Positions 17,691 to 27,211 of a stretch of DNA of 64,000 bases are shown here, piece after piece (position 1 is the stretch's first letter; the number at the start of each line of letters is the position of its first letter). The stretch is taken from assembly GCF_014836765.1 (NCBI RefSeq), contig NZ_JACSQG010000002.1, positions 1 to 64,000 on the forward strand, given 5' to 3'. A program made the position numbers and the translations under genes. The notes beneath the pieces were generated by a model. That model saw nothing but the letters and a program-made list of their open reading frames with translations. It made no database searches and was not told the origin of the DNA. The DNA comes from Serpens gallinarum (GTDB lineage: Bacteria > Pseudomonadota > Gammaproteobacteria > Pseudomonadales > Pseudomonadaceae).

Positions 17691-18107
17691 ATGCTGACCC
17701 TTGGCAACCTGTTCATGCTGATGGTAGTAAGCGCCTTCGCGACCTGGCTCTGGCATGGCCATGGCATTCGCGAACGCGCCCTGTTGCTGGTCAAGCGTCA
17801 CTGTGAGCGCGAACAGGTGCAATTGCTCGACGACAACGTTGCCCTGCGCAAGATCGGCCTGGTGGCGGATGCGCGCGGACGCAAGCGCCTGGGGCGTATT
17901 TATGGCTTCGAGTTCACCGTGACCGGCGAACAACGCCATCGCGGCACTATCGTCATGTTCGGCGTGCATCCGGGCGGCATCCAGCTTGATCCCCATCCCT
18001 GCCCTACGCCGCCGCCCGCAGACACGACGATTGATCAGGTGCCACCGGCCAGGAGCGGCCAGGTCATTCACTTGGATACGTGGAAACGCCGCCAGTCAGG
18101 CGAATAA
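17691..18107 (+). CDS. DUF3301 family protein
   Basis: 138 residues. One hydrophobic segment at the N-terminus (about 3-20) serves as a membrane anchor; then [21 protein letters not shown] and [29 protein letters not shown], the conserved DUF3301 core. The C-terminal 40 residues are Pro-rich and variable, ending in a basic patch. Function unknown. CGGAG precedes the ATG. Confidence 0.85.
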   Translation: MLTLGNLFMLMVVSAFATWLWHGHGIRERALLLVKRHCEREQVQLLDDNVALRKIGLVADARGRKRLGRIYGFEFTVTGEQRHRGTIVMFGVHPGGIQLDPHPCPTPPPADTTIDQVPPARSGQVIHLDTWKRRQSGE

Positions 18108-18251
18108 CGAGAGCCTTGATACAGGCCGCGCCTTCGCGGCGAGGTCGCCACTTCCACACTGGATCCGTGCCCGGTCCCCAACCTGTCGCAGGCCCGACCT
18201 CGGGCCGAAGCTGTTCGGGCACAGCACCGTGGACAGAATCCCAGCAGCGTA

Positions 18252-19127
18252 CTAACCCAGCAACAAGCCCGTGACCTGCTCCGCCGTCGCTTGCGGGCGT
18301 TCCTGCATAAAGCAGTGCCCGCCGTCCACTGCCTGGGCCTGCACGCGCGGGTTGACCCGCAGCCAGCGTTGCGCCGACTTCACCACGAAGGGATAGCTGT
18401 CGCGGCCATAGATCACCACGCTGGGCGTCTGCACCCGGCGCAGCGATCGCCACAGGCCCTGTGGACAACTGCCGAAAACCTCCGCCTCGCGGTGCGGATG
18501 GCATTTAAGCTGTACCCCGCCGCCTTCGGTGGGCTTGAGGGCATGTTGCGCATAGGCGCGCAGGGCCGCTTCGTCCCAATTCTTGAAAATGCCGCGACCG
18601 CGCAGCCGTGCTTGGGCTTCGTCGCGATCGACCCAATGGTTGCGCCGGGCGCGAGCGCGCTTGGCTTTTTCGTTGTTGTGGTACAGGCCGAGGGCGCTGG
18701 CCACCGTTTTCAGGGCGATCATGCCCGGCGTGAACAGCACCGGGTCGAGCAGCACGGCGCGCTGGAACAGGTCCGGTCGGCGTGCCAGGATCAGACTGCT
18801 CAGCACCCCGCCGAAGCTGTGCCCCAACGCGAAGCGCGGCACATCCCCAAAGCGCTCGCGGCCGGCCTCGAAAGCTTCCACAGCCAGTTCCGCGTTGCGG
18901 TTCCAGCCCTGAAAATCGCCGCCGTGGTCGCTGTCGCCATGCCCTTGGGCATCGCACAGCCAGAGGTCGAAGTGTTCGGCCAGGTGGCTAAGCATGGGCT
19001 CATAGGCGCGGCCGCAAAAACCGTTGCCGTGCATAAAGTGCAGCAACGGCTTGCCGGACGGCGTGCTGTGCCAGCCACGCAGGGTGAAACCGGCGGAACA
19101 AGGGTGGGACCAGGCGTGCAGGTTCAT
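18252..19127 (-). CDS. Alpha/beta hydrolase
   Basis: 291 residues with the alpha/beta hydrolase pattern: oxyanion HGNGFCGRAYEPM, nucleophile Ser in GHSFGG (about residue 103), acid Asp in VIYGRDSYPF and His in DGGHCFMQE. No signal peptide, so it is cytoplasmic. The family includes esterases, lipases and haloperoxidases; the substrate cannot be inferred from motifs. It shares a strand with the CobW-family gene but the 52-base gap does not prove an operon. Confidence 0.85.
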   Translation of the reverse strand: MNLHAWSHPCSAGFTLRGWHSTPSGKPLLHFMHGNGFCGRAYEPMLSHLAEHFDLWLCDAQGHGDSDHGGDFQGWNRNAELAVEAFEAGRERFGDVPRFALGHSFGGVLSSLILARRPDLFQRAVLLDPVLFTPGMIALKTVASALGLYHNNEKAKRARARRNHWVDRDEAQARLRGRGIFKNWDEAALRAYAQHALKPTEGGGVQLKCHPHREAEVFGSCPQGLWRSLRRVQTPSVVIYGRDSYPFVVKSAQRWLRVNPRVQAQAVDGGHCFMQERPQATAEQVTGLLLG

Positions 19128-19179
19128 AGACAGACAACAGGACTGACCAAAGGGACGGGCATTCTACCCACGGTGGTAT

Positions 19180-20145
19180 TCAGTCGGCGAGCCGGCACGC
19201 ATGAAGAGCGTTCTGCAAGGCGGCAGTATCCTGGGCGTGGGTGAAAATCAGTTCGATACGCGAGTCCCGCCGCCAGGCGCTGGGCTGCCACTGCAGTGGC
19301 GCGCCGTCCAGCGCGTTGGCCGCAGACCAGCCGTCGCTGGCACGTAACACCAGCTTGGCGCGGCGCCAGCCCAGGTCACCGAGCCAATCGCTGACCCGCT
19401 GCGTGTCAAAGCGCTGACTGGGATGCCAGCGCCAGCCGATGCTCCAACCTTCGGGTCCGGCCTGGCTCTGGCAGATGGGTGTGTCAGGGGTATTCCACAG
19501 GCTGCCAAGCGGGCGCGCAGACGCATCGGGCAGGTTATCCACAGGCCCATCCAGAATCACAGGGATCTGTGGCAGGGCGTCCAACGGCAAAAATCCTTGT
19601 TCGGTCCAGTACAGCGTCTTGCCCGGCCAGCGCTGCGCCAGCTGCCGGCGACTGGCCTGATCCAGCGTCTCGGCCTTGTTGAGCAGCAACAACCCGGCGT
19701 TCGCCAAGGCCTCACGCTGACTGTCCAGCAGCTCGTGTCCGGCGACCAGAGCTGCGGCGTCGAGCACCAGCACATCCGGCTGCAGGGCCAGCACCCCCCG
19801 CCAGGGTGCAGCGCTCAGTTGACGGCGCAGCTCGGCCGGATGGCCAAGCCCTGAGGGTTCGATGAACAGCCGCGTCGGTTTGCTGCGACGCAACAGACGA
19901 GCCAGGCCGATCTGGAACGGCGCACCGTTGACGCAGCACAGGCAGCCGCCAGCCACTTCGGCAATACTCACGCCGTCGGCGCCGGTGTCCAGCAAGGCGG
20001 CATCCAGGCCAATGGCGCCGAATTCATTGATCAGCAGCGCCCAGCGCTCTTCAGCCGGCTTCTGCGCCAGTAATTGGCGCAGAAGACTAGTCTTGCCCGC
20101 CCCCAGCGGGCCGGCAATCAGATGGGTAGGGATATTGTTCAGCAT
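19180..20145 (-). CDS. CobW/COG0523 family GTP-binding metallochaperone-like protein
   Basis: 321 residues. Walker A GPLGAGKTS (12-20), the metal-binding GGCLCC (CXCC) motif and FIEPSGLGHP define the COG0523 family, which delivers zinc or other metals to client enzymes. The guanine-recognition motif reads NKAE instead of NKxD. The C-terminal CobW_C domain (about 215-320) is present but lacks the usual His-rich stretch. ATG 20145 is used; the frame extends upstream only to a TTG. No metal-regulated box was identified, so the metal is unknown. Confidence 0.88.
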   Translation of the reverse strand: MLNNIPTHLIAGPLGAGKTSLLRQLLAQKPAEERWALLINEFGAIGLDAALLDTGADGVSIAEVAGGCLCCVNGAPFQIGLARLLRRSKPTRLFIEPSGLGHPAELRRQLSAAPWRGVLALQPDVLVLDAAALVAGHELLDSQREALANAGLLLLNKAETLDQASRRQLAQRWPGKTLYWTEQGFLPLDALPQIPVILDGPVDNLPDASARPLGSLWNTPDTPICQSQAGPEGWSIGWRWHPSQRFDTQRVSDWLGDLGWRRAKLVLRASDGWSAANALDGAPLQWQPSAWRRDSRIELIFTHAQDTAALQNALHACRLAD

Positions 20146-20214
20146 GGCGCCATGGTGCTGCTTTCTCAGCAGCGGCGCCAGCCGCAAAATAGAACCTGTG
20201 GATAACCTCGCCGA

Positions 20215-20751
20215 TCAGCGCATCGAGGGTTTCCGCGTGCCGCAGTCGCTGCTTAACCAGCGTGCATGGGTTTCCAGGCGTCCACTGTCGGGCAGCATGG
20301 CGCCTGCCTTGAATTGGCTGTCCAGCGTGGTGATGAATTCCCGCTCGCTGAGCAAGCGCGTCTCGCCCTGTCCTGCGGCGTCGGGGCATTGGAAGCTGAA
20401 TGTCCACAGCTGCTCGCTGCGCTCGGTGTACGTCTGTGTGCAACCGTTCTGTGCGTCGTACATCGGTAAATCCCGGCGACGCACCTGTTCTTCGCTCAGG
20501 CAGACATGCACACCGCGCCCGGCCAACTGCACGCCGCGCTGACTCAAAGTGTCGAGCATTTTTTGTCGCTGTTCGGGAGGCAGGTTTTCCAACTGAGCCA
20601 GCACAGCGCCCAGATCCGGCAGGGTCTGCCCACCCAAGTGCACACCGCGCGGGGTGATTTCCCACAGGCCGGGCAGGATATCCATAGCCCAGGCGGGCAG
20701 CGAGGGGATGATCAAGAAGGCCGCGAGGCCCAAGCGAAGCGAGAGTGGCAT
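20215..20751 (-). CDS. DUF3617 family secreted protein
   Basis: 178 residues with a signal peptide cleaved after PAWA (about residue 22). The mature protein opens with DILPGLWEITPRG, then PPEQRQKMLDTLSQRGV and VCLSEEQVRRRDLP, typical of DUF3617, and ends in a paired-Cys region (NGCTQTY, FQCPDAAG, SSDCG). Periplasmic location is inferred; function unknown. Confidence 0.82.
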   Translation of the reverse strand: MPLSLRLGLAAFLIIPSLPAWAMDILPGLWEITPRGVHLGGQTLPDLGAVLAQLENLPPEQRQKMLDTLSQRGVQLAGRGVHVCLSEEQVRRRDLPMYDAQNGCTQTYTERSEQLWTFSFQCPDAAGQGETRLLSEREFITTLDSQFKAGAMLPDSGRLETHARWLSSDCGTRKPSMR

Positions 20752-20799
20752 GGCGGCTTTCCGTTGCAAGCAAAGCCGCAAGCCTAGTTGATGCAGCGA

Positions 20800-21189
20800 T
20801 CACCCGTCGGGAGAACAGCTCCATAGTTCCACTGCAGGCGTGTCCAGCAGCGGCGGGCCGAGCCAGTCGCTCATCGGTCGGCACTGCCGGTCGATGCACA
20901 GCTGGTAGTCGCCGGCCTCGGGCGTGCGCCCGAGACGCAGCAACGGCAGGGGCGGCAGCGTGGTGCGGTAATGCCAGCTGCCGTCACGCAGGGTGGCGCC
21001 GTCGGGAATCTCCATCCCGGCGCCGCTGCCCTTGACCCGCGCTTCACCGAGCACCAGCCCGTCCGGCGTCACACGGTAGTCTTCCTCCCAGCGAATCTTC
21101 TCGATGGTGTGATCCCAGGCCAGGGTAAAGGCCGGGGTGGGCAGCTGTGCCCACACCACCCCGGCCAGGCCCAGACAGACTGCGATCAC
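20800..21189 (-). CDS. DUF1850 protein of the TRAP-TAXI locus
   Basis: 129 residues from a GTG that overlaps the stop of the TRAP permease gene as GTGA, so translation is coupled. A signal peptide (VIAVCLGLAGVVWAQ) leads to FTLAWDHTIEKIRWEEDYRV, the DUF1850 signature, and a C-terminus with RTPEAGDYQLCIDRQCRPM. DUF1850 proteins accompany TAXI-type TRAP transporters; their role is not known. Likely periplasmic. Confidence 0.88.
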   Translation of the reverse strand: MIAVCLGLAGVVWAQLPTPAFTLAWDHTIEKIRWEEDYRVTPDGLVLGEARVKGSGAGMEIPDGATLRDGSWHYRTTLPPLPLLRLGRTPEAGDYQLCIDRQCRPMSDWLGPPLLDTPAVELWSCSPDG

Positions 21190-23210
21190 GCCACCGCCAA
21201 CTGAGCGCGACGTGCGCGCCAGACATGTTGAGCCACCAGCAGCGCGCCAAGGGCAAAGCCCAGTTCGTCGCTGATCGGCATGGCCAACACCAGCGACGCC
21301 CCGGCGGCGAAGGCCAGCAGGCGTTCCCACGGGGTCATCCGCATATTCAGGAAACCTGTGACCGCCATGCCCCACAGGCACACGGCGAATACCGTCTTGA
21401 CCAGCATGTATAAGGTGGCCATCCAGCTGTCGCCCTGCATCATCAACGCCGGATCGTAAACCGCCATGAACGGCACCACGAAGCCGCACGCGGCGATGCG
21501 CACCGCCCATAGGCTGATCTTAAAGCCGTTTTCCTTGGCAATTGGCGCAGCGGCGAAGCAGGCCAACGCCACCGGCGGCGTCAGGTCAGCCATCAGGCCG
21601 AAGTAGAAGACGAACATGTGCGACACGATCAGCGGCACGCCCAACTGCTCCAGCGCCGGTGCGGCAATGGCACTGGTGATGATGTAGTTGGGAATGGTCG
21701 GGATGCCCATGCCGAGGATCAGGCAGGTGATCATGGTCAACACCAGGGAGAGAAACAGGTTGTTCTCGCCGATGGCCAGGATGTAGCCGGCAAAGGTGCT
21801 GGCGATGCCGGTCAGCGAGACAACGCCGATGATCACCCCGACCAGGGTGCAGGCGATGCCCACCGGGATCGAGTGGCGTGCACCATCGACCAAGGCGTAC
21901 ACACAGATGCGCAGCGTGTCGCGTCCGCCCTTGATGAACCAGCAGATAGCCACCAGCACACCAATCACCCCGAAGATGACGCCGATGCCGAGCTGGAAGA
22001 ACCCGGTGCACAGCAAGCCGAGGGCCACCCAGAATGCCGCGCGCAGCCAAAAGCTGGACGCCTTGAGGATGATCGCCGAACCGAGGATGACGATCGCGGT
22101 CAGCGCCAGGCCGACCGTGCCCGAGAACATCGGTGTCCGCCCGGAGAACAGCAGGTAGACCAGCACGAACAACGGCACCAGCAGGTACCAGCGCTCCTTG
22201 ACCGAAGCCCAGGCGCTCGGGCATTCCTCCTTGGACAACCCTTTGAGTCCTTGACTGCGTGCTTCCAGGTGAACAATCCAGAACACCGCGAAGAAGTACA
22301 GCATCGCCGGGATCAGCGCTGCCTTGGCCACTTCGACATAAGGCACGTTGATGGTTTCGGCCATGATGAACGCGACTGCGCCCATCACCGGCGGCATGAT
22401 CTGTCCGCCCATGCTGGCGGTGGCTTCCACCGCCCCGGCAAACGCCGGCTTGTAGCCAAAACGCTTCATCAGCGGAATGGTGAACTGGCCGGTGGTCACC
22501 ACGTTGGCCACGCCCGAGCCGGTAATGGTGCCCATCAGCGCCGAAGACACCACCGAGACCTTGGCTGGACCGCCGGTCTTGTGGCCGAACATGCCCATGG
22601 CGAAGTCAGTGAATAACTTGATCATCCCGGCCTGCTCCAGGAAGGCGCCGAACAGGATGAACAGGAAGATGTAGGTAGCCGAGACATAGGTCGGCGTGCC
22701 GTAGAAGCCTTCGGTGCCGAACGACAGTTGGTTGATGATCTGGTCGAAGCCGTAGCCACGGTGGGCCAGATCACCCGGCAGGTATTCACCCAACAGGCCA
22801 TAACCGAGGAACAAGGCACAGATCAACGGCAAGGCCGTGCCCATGACCCTTCGCCCGGCCTCGAACACCAGCAGCATCAGGCCAATGCCGATGATCATGT
22901 CCCAATCGCTCAGATCACCCGAGCGCTGCACCAGATCCGCCTCGAAATACCATTGGTAAAAGGCCGTGGCCATACCGGCCAGGCCAAGCAGCCAGGCCAG
23001 CGGCTGCCAAGGCCGGCTTTGACCCTTGGCCGGATAGCAGAGGAACACCATCAGCAGCAGAAAGCCGACGTGTCCCGCGCGCAGCACCTGGCTGGAAACG
23101 GGATGGAATGCTGCGGTAATGATCTGGTAGGTGGAGAACAGCAGCGCCACATAGAAGAGCGTTTTTGGCCACTGCGCCGGGCTGGCGTGTAAGGCGTTTT
23201 CTTCACTCAT
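21186..23210 (-). CDS. TRAP transporter fused permease (TAXI type)
   Basis: 674 residues with some 17 or more hydrophobic segments: a DctQ-like four-helix part at the N-terminus fused to a DctM-like large subunit. Recognisable core motifs include KVSVVSSALMGTITGSGVANVVTTG and GMGIPTIPNYIITSAIAAPAL. It imports an organic acid by sodium or proton symport together with a TAXI binding protein. ATG 23210 has GGAG 9 bases upstream; eight more codons are open upstream. The binding-protein gene lies 77 bases upstream and DUF1850 overlaps downstream. Confidence 0.93.
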   Translation of the reverse strand: MSEENALHASPAQWPKTLFYVALLFSTYQIITAAFHPVSSQVLRAGHVGFLLLMVFLCYPAKGQSRPWQPLAWLLGLAGMATAFYQWYFEADLVQRSGDLSDWDMIIGIGLMLLVFEAGRRVMGTALPLICALFLGYGLLGEYLPGDLAHRGYGFDQIINQLSFGTEGFYGTPTYVSATYIFLFILFGAFLEQAGMIKLFTDFAMGMFGHKTGGPAKVSVVSSALMGTITGSGVANVVTTGQFTIPLMKRFGYKPAFAGAVEATASMGGQIMPPVMGAVAFIMAETINVPYVEVAKAALIPAMLYFFAVFWIVHLEARSQGLKGLSKEECPSAWASVKERWYLLVPLFVLVYLLFSGRTPMFSGTVGLALTAIVILGSAIILKASSFWLRAAFWVALGLLCTGFFQLGIGVIFGVIGVLVAICWFIKGGRDTLRICVYALVDGARHSIPVGIACTLVGVIIGVVSLTGIASTFAGYILAIGENNLFLSLVLTMITCLILGMGIPTIPNYIITSAIAAPALEQLGVPLIVSHMFVFYFGLMADLTPPVALACFAAAPIAKENGFKISLWAVRIAACGFVVPFMAVYDPALMMQGDSWMATLYMLVKTVFAVCLWGMAVTGFLNMRMTPWERLLAFAAGASLVLAMPISDELGFALGALLVAQHVWRARRAQLAVA

Positions 23211-23287
23211 GGGGAAAAACTCCTGATTGCGCAATACACAAGCCGCCGATACATCGACGGCGTGCTTTCAAGGCATCGGCGAGGCGC

Positions 23288-24244
23288 TTACTTGAGGACG
23301 CCGGCTTCTTTATAGAAGCGTTCCGCACCGGGGTGCAACGGAATGGGCAGTCCCTGGGTGGCGGTTTCCAGCCTGATGTCCCTGGCTGCCGAGTGCGAGC
23401 TGGCCAGGCGCGGCAGGTTGTCGAACATCAGCTTGGTCATCTGATAGGCGACCTCGTCGGAGACGTTCTCATGGGTGATCAGCATGTTGGTGATCGCGGC
23501 AGTCATCACGTCCGCGTCCTGACCGTCATAGGTGCCGGCCGGAATCGGCTTGGACTGGTACACCGGGCTGCCGATTTTATCGGTCACTTCCTTGGGGATT
23601 TCCACGAAATTGATCGGCATCATCGCTGCCAGGTCGCGAATGGCCGCCATGCCAAGGCCCGAGGACTGCAGCGTGGCATCCAACTGGCGGTTCTTGATCA
23701 GCTCGACGGATTCGGCATAGGGCATGTACTCGACGCGGCCCATGTCGGCGTAGCTCAAGCCAGCGGCCTTGAAGATCGCCCGGGCGTTCAGTTCGGTGCC
23801 CGAGCGCGGCGCGCCGACGGAGATGCGCTTGCCCTTGAGGTCTTCGAGGGTCTTGATGCCCGATTCCTGGCTGGCGACGATCTGGATGTAGTTCGGGTAG
23901 ATGGCCGCGATGGCGCGCAGCCGGGTCAGCGGCGCCTTGAAACCGGCGTCTTCCACGCCGTTCCAGGCGTCGTCCACCGAATCGCCGATGGAGAACGCCA
24001 GTTCACCGCGACCGGCCTGCAGCAGATTGAGGTTTTCCACTGAAGCCTTGGTAGCTTGCACCGACGTTTTGGCGCCGTCGATACCATTGCTGAACAGTTG
24101 GGACAGGGCTACGCCGATGGGGTAGTACACACCGCTGGTGCCGCCGGTCAGAACGTTGAGGAAGGTCGGTGCGGCGAATGCCGCGGAACTCGCCGTAAGG
24201 GCAACCGCAGCGGCCAGCAGGCCGAAACGTTTTTTCATGCGCAT
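23288..24244 (-). CDS. TAXI-family TRAP solute-binding protein (copy 2)
   Basis: 318 residues with a Sec signal peptide cleaved after AFA (about residue 25). The mature N-terminus PTFLNVLTGGTSGVYYPIG is the TAXI-family signature, and KGKRISVGAPRSGTELNARA lies mid-protein. It binds the substrate in the periplasm and hands it to the permease immediately downstream. The start at 24244 has GGAG 6 bases upstream. It is closely similar along its whole length to the protein at 24730-25689. A sigma-54 promoter lies about 180 bases upstream. Confidence 0.93.
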   Translation of the reverse strand: MRMKKRFGLLAAAVALTASSAAFAAPTFLNVLTGGTSGVYYPIGVALSQLFSNGIDGAKTSVQATKASVENLNLLQAGRGELAFSIGDSVDDAWNGVEDAGFKAPLTRLRAIAAIYPNYIQIVASQESGIKTLEDLKGKRISVGAPRSGTELNARAIFKAAGLSYADMGRVEYMPYAESVELIKNRQLDATLQSSGLGMAAIRDLAAMMPINFVEIPKEVTDKIGSPVYQSKPIPAGTYDGQDADVMTAAITNMLITHENVSDEVAYQMTKLMFDNLPRLASSHSAARDIRLETATQGLPIPLHPGAERFYKEAGVLK

Positions 24245-24424
24245 GAAATGCTCCGTTTTATTGTTATGGCCATGGTCGAAGCCACAGCTCAACTTATTCA
24301 CAGACACAAGAGACGAACACGTCATAGACAGGCAGCCAATGTGTGGGGGGTTACAGACCGGATGACCGTCATGGCCCCGCCTCTTGTTCTTATCTGGGTC
24401 GCGAAGCGACTGAAAGCAAGCAAT

Positions 24425-24441
24425 AGCAGGAGTCATGCCAC
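24425..24441 (-). promoter_or_regulatory. Sigma-54 promoter for the TAXI-TRAP operon
   Basis: Read leftward, GTGGCATGACTCCTGCT matches the -24/-12 consensus, with GG and GC separated by exactly 10 bases. The predicted start is about 24413, giving a leader of about 170 bases. A DctD-like sigma-54 activator gene lies just upstream in the locus. Confidence 0.65.
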
Positions 24442-24658
24442 GCTGTCGCCAGCTGGTCAAGGCTTCACCTGAAACCCAAGCGATGCGCGGGTTACGGCAG
24501 ACTCATCAACTAAATCTGCGGATCGAATCTCGCGTTTTACCGAAGCTGGCCACTGCCGATAAGCAAGAAACCGCCTATGCGCGGGTAGGTATCGGCAGGT
24601 TTCCGCTGATCAATGCCTGGCAAGCGCGGTACCTATCCGATACCAAAGCGATATACGC

Positions 24659-24698
24659 AAAAAAGGAATGCCGCCGCCCTTTCAGGGGCGACGGCATT
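24659..24698 (-). terminator. Rho-independent terminator after the first TAXI gene
   Basis: A 13-pair stem (24667-24679 with 24686-24698, one G-U on the minus strand) around a 6-base loop is followed leftward by six T residues at 24664-24659. Confidence 0.9.
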
Positions 24699-24729
24699 TC
24701 AGCACTTCAAAGCTTGGCTAGCGTGTCGG

Positions 24730-25689
24730 TTATTGCATAAGCCCCTGCTCGCGGTAGAAGCGCTCCGCACCAGGATGCAGCGGAATCGGCAGACTCTGGG
24801 TGGCCTCTTCCAGCCGGATGTCCTTGGCCGCCGAGTGGGCACTGACCAGGCGCGGCAGATTGTCGTAAATCAGCTTGGTCATCTGGTAGGCCACTTCGTC
24901 ATCGACGCGGTCATGGGTCACCAGAATATTGATCACCGCCGCCGTGGGCACTTCAACATCCTGACCTTCATAGGTGCCAACCGGAATGGGTTTGGACAGG
25001 TAGGCGCTGCTGCCGATCTTCTTCACCACGTCTTCGGGGATGGGCACGAAATTCAGCTTCATCATCGATGACAGGTCACGAATCGCCGCCATGCCCAGAC
25101 CTGCGGACTGCAGAGTGGCATCCAGCTGGCGGTTCTTGATCAGTTCCACTGATTCGGCAAAAGGCATGAATTCGACACGGCCCATGTCTTCATAACTGAG
25201 CCCGGCGGCCTTAAAGATCGCCCGCGCATTCAGTTCGGTGCCCGACTTCGGCGCGCCGACCGAAATGCGCTTGCCCTTGAGGTCGGCCAAGGTCTTGATG
25301 CCGGATTCCTGGCTGGCCACGATCTGGATGTAGTTCGGGTAGGTGGCGGCAACCGCCCGCAGACGCTTGAGCGGTGCCTTGAAGCCCGCGTCTTCTACGC
25401 CGTTCCAGGCGTCATCCACCGAATCGCCCAGTGCAAACGCCAGCTCACCGCGCCCGGCCTGCAGCAGATTGAGGTTTTCCACCGAGGCCTTGGTGGCTTG
25501 TACGGATACCTTGGCGTCGCTCATGCCGGTGCTGTACAGCTGGGAAATGGCCACGCCTATCGGGTAATACACCCCGCTGGTGCCGCCGGTGAGGACATTG
25601 ATAAACGTGGGGGCGGCCAGGACGGAGGTACTGGCTGCAAAAGCGGCGGCCGCCGCGAAAAGACCGAAACGTCGTGGGTTCACGCGCAT
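24730..25689 (-). CDS. TAXI-family TRAP solute-binding protein (copy 1)
   Basis: 319 residues, signal peptide cleaved after VLA (about residue 25), then the TAXI signature PTFINVLTGGTSGVYYPIG. It is a paralogue of the 23288-24244 protein; the two share long identical stretches such as KASVENLNLLQAGRGELAF. It is closed off by its own terminator, so it can be expressed separately from the permease. AGGAG lies 6 bases before the ATG. Whether both proteins serve the same permease or bind different ligands cannot be told. Confidence 0.93.
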   Translation of the reverse strand: MRVNPRRFGLFAAAAAFAASTSVLAAPTFINVLTGGTSGVYYPIGVAISQLYSTGMSDAKVSVQATKASVENLNLLQAGRGELAFALGDSVDDAWNGVEDAGFKAPLKRLRAVAATYPNYIQIVASQESGIKTLADLKGKRISVGAPKSGTELNARAIFKAAGLSYEDMGRVEFMPFAESVELIKNRQLDATLQSAGLGMAAIRDLSSMMKLNFVPIPEDVVKKIGSSAYLSKPIPVGTYEGQDVEVPTAAVINILVTHDRVDDEVAYQMTKLIYDNLPRLVSAHSAAKDIRLEEATQSLPIPLHPGAERFYREQGLMQ

Positions 25690-25858
25690 GGGTTGCTCCT
25701 GTTTGTTCTTATTGGAAGCGAATCTATGCCTGTCCGTCGAAAACCAGCTTGGTAATTCGACGCAGCAAGCTGACGAAACTTACCACGCAACAACTCAAAA
25801 CGGGACCTTCTAAAGTCGTATATTCCGAGCCTGAGCCGCTTGCCAGAGCGGCGACAGC

Positions 25859-27211
25859 CTAAGGCTCCTCGATCGCCCCGCCCGCCGGCAGGTAATCACT
25901 GCGCTGCAGGCCGTGGCGCTGCATTTTTTCATTTAGGGTACGGCGCGGCAGTTGCAGCAGCGCCATGACCTCGCTGATGCTGCCCTGGCAACGCTGCAGC
26001 GCCAGGTGCAGACAATGGGCCTCGAACGCCTCCATCTGGCCCGCCAGCGACTGCTCGGCCACCACCGGCGTGCCCGACGGCATGGTCAGGCCGAGTACAT
26101 GGCGTTCCGCGGCATTCACCAACTCGCGCACATTACCCGGCCAGTCGTGGGCCAGCAGCCGGGCCATTTCCGTCGGCAGTAAGGCGGGACTTTCCCGACC
26201 ATGGCGTTCAGCGGCCAGACGGGCGAAATGCTCGAACAGAAGGGGAATATCCTCACGCCGTTCGCGCAGCGGTGGAATGTGCAGCTCGGCGACATTCAGG
26301 CGGTACAGCAAATCCTCACGAAAGCGCCCTTCACGCACCTCGGCCTGCAGGTCCGGCTTGGCCGCACTGATGACCCGCAGATCGACCTGAATGCTGCGGT
26401 TGGAGCCCAGGCGCTCCAGGCTCTTCTCCTGAATCACCCGCAGCAGCTTGACCTGCTGCGCCAGCGGCATGCTCTCGATTTCGTCGAGAAACAGGCTGCT
26501 GCCGTCGGCATGCTCGATGCGCCCGATACGCTTGGCCTGCGCTCCGGTAAACGCACCGCTTTCATGCCCGAACAGTTCGCTCTCAAAGATGTTCTCCGGA
26601 ATCGCCGCGCAGTTCAGGGCGACAAAGGGTTTGGCAGCCCGTGGGCTGAAATCGTGCAGGCTGCGCGCCACCAGCTCTTTGCCGCTACCGGTTTCGCCGC
26701 GTATCAGCACATTGACCTGGGTGGGCGCCAGCTCCAATACCTGCTGGCGAAGCTGTTCCATGCCTCGCGACACGCCCAGCAACTGGCCTTCGATCATTCC
26801 CTTGCGGGCCACCTGTTCACGCAACCGGCGGTTTTCCATTACCAGGCGACGCTTGTCCAGGGCGCGCCGCACGCTGTCCAGCAAGCGCTCTGGGCTGAAA
26901 GGTTTTTCGATGAAATCGTAGGCCCCCTGCTGCAGGGCCTGCACCGCCATGTTCACATCGCCGTGCCCGGTGACCAGGATCAGCGGCAAATCGCGATCGA
27001 TGTGCAGCAACCGCTCCAACAGTTGCAAGCCATCGCAGCCAGGCATGCGCACATCGCTGACCAGCACGCCGGGAAAATTGCGACCAATCAGCGGCAAGGC
27101 CTCGCTGACACTGGCACAGCAATGCACCAGCAGGCCGGACAGTTCCAGCCATTGCCGGACCGCCTGGCGAATCGCCGTCTCATCGTCGATGAAGATGACT
27201 TGATCCGTCAC
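25859..27211 (-). CDS. DctD-like sigma-54 response regulator
   Basis: 450 residues: receiver with phospho-acceptor Asp in VSDVRMPG (about residue 53) and Lys in EKPFSPE; AAA+ domain with GETGSGKE, an intact GAFTGA and FLDEIESMPL; and a Fis-type HTH near the end (ISEVMALLQLPRRTLNEKMQRHG). It activates sigma-54 promoters after phosphorylation by the kinase encoded just upstream; their genes overlap by 32 bases. The sigma-54 promoter at 24425 is the obvious target. Start is a GTG preceded by AGAGGGGG. Confidence 0.92.
   Translation of the reverse strand: MTDQVIFIDDETAIRQAVRQWLELSGLLVHCCASVSEALPLIGRNFPGVLVSDVRMPGCDGLQLLERLLHIDRDLPLILVTGHGDVNMAVQALQQGAYDFIEKPFSPERLLDSVRRALDKRRLVMENRRLREQVARKGMIEGQLLGVSRGMEQLRQQVLELAPTQVNVLIRGETGSGKELVARSLHDFSPRAAKPFVALNCAAIPENIFESELFGHESGAFTGAQAKRIGRIEHADGSSLFLDEIESMPLAQQVKLLRVIQEKSLERLGSNRSIQVDLRVISAAKPDLQAEVREGRFREDLLYRLNVAELHIPPLRERREDIPLLFEHFARLAAERHGRESPALLPTEMARLLAHDWPGNVRELVNAAERHVLGLTMPSGTPVVAEQSLAGQMEAFEAHCLHLALQRCQGSISEVMALLQLPRRTLNEKMQRHGLQRSDYLPAGGAIEEP

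Larger units (their letters stand above)
24245..24729. other. Intergenic region between the two TAXI binding-protein genes
   Basis: 485 bases holding a strong terminator for the upstream copy (24659-24698) and a sigma-54 promoter for the downstream copy (24425-24441). No gene is seen. The space between promoter and terminator (about 215 bases) is where activator sites would be expected. Confidence 0.6.

Noticed and set aside
18108-18251. GC-rich inverted repeats between DUF3301 and the hydrolase as a mobile element or REP
   Set aside because: Only short imperfect pairs are present in a 144-base convergent gap; they are more likely weak terminators, and no second copy was noticed in the window.
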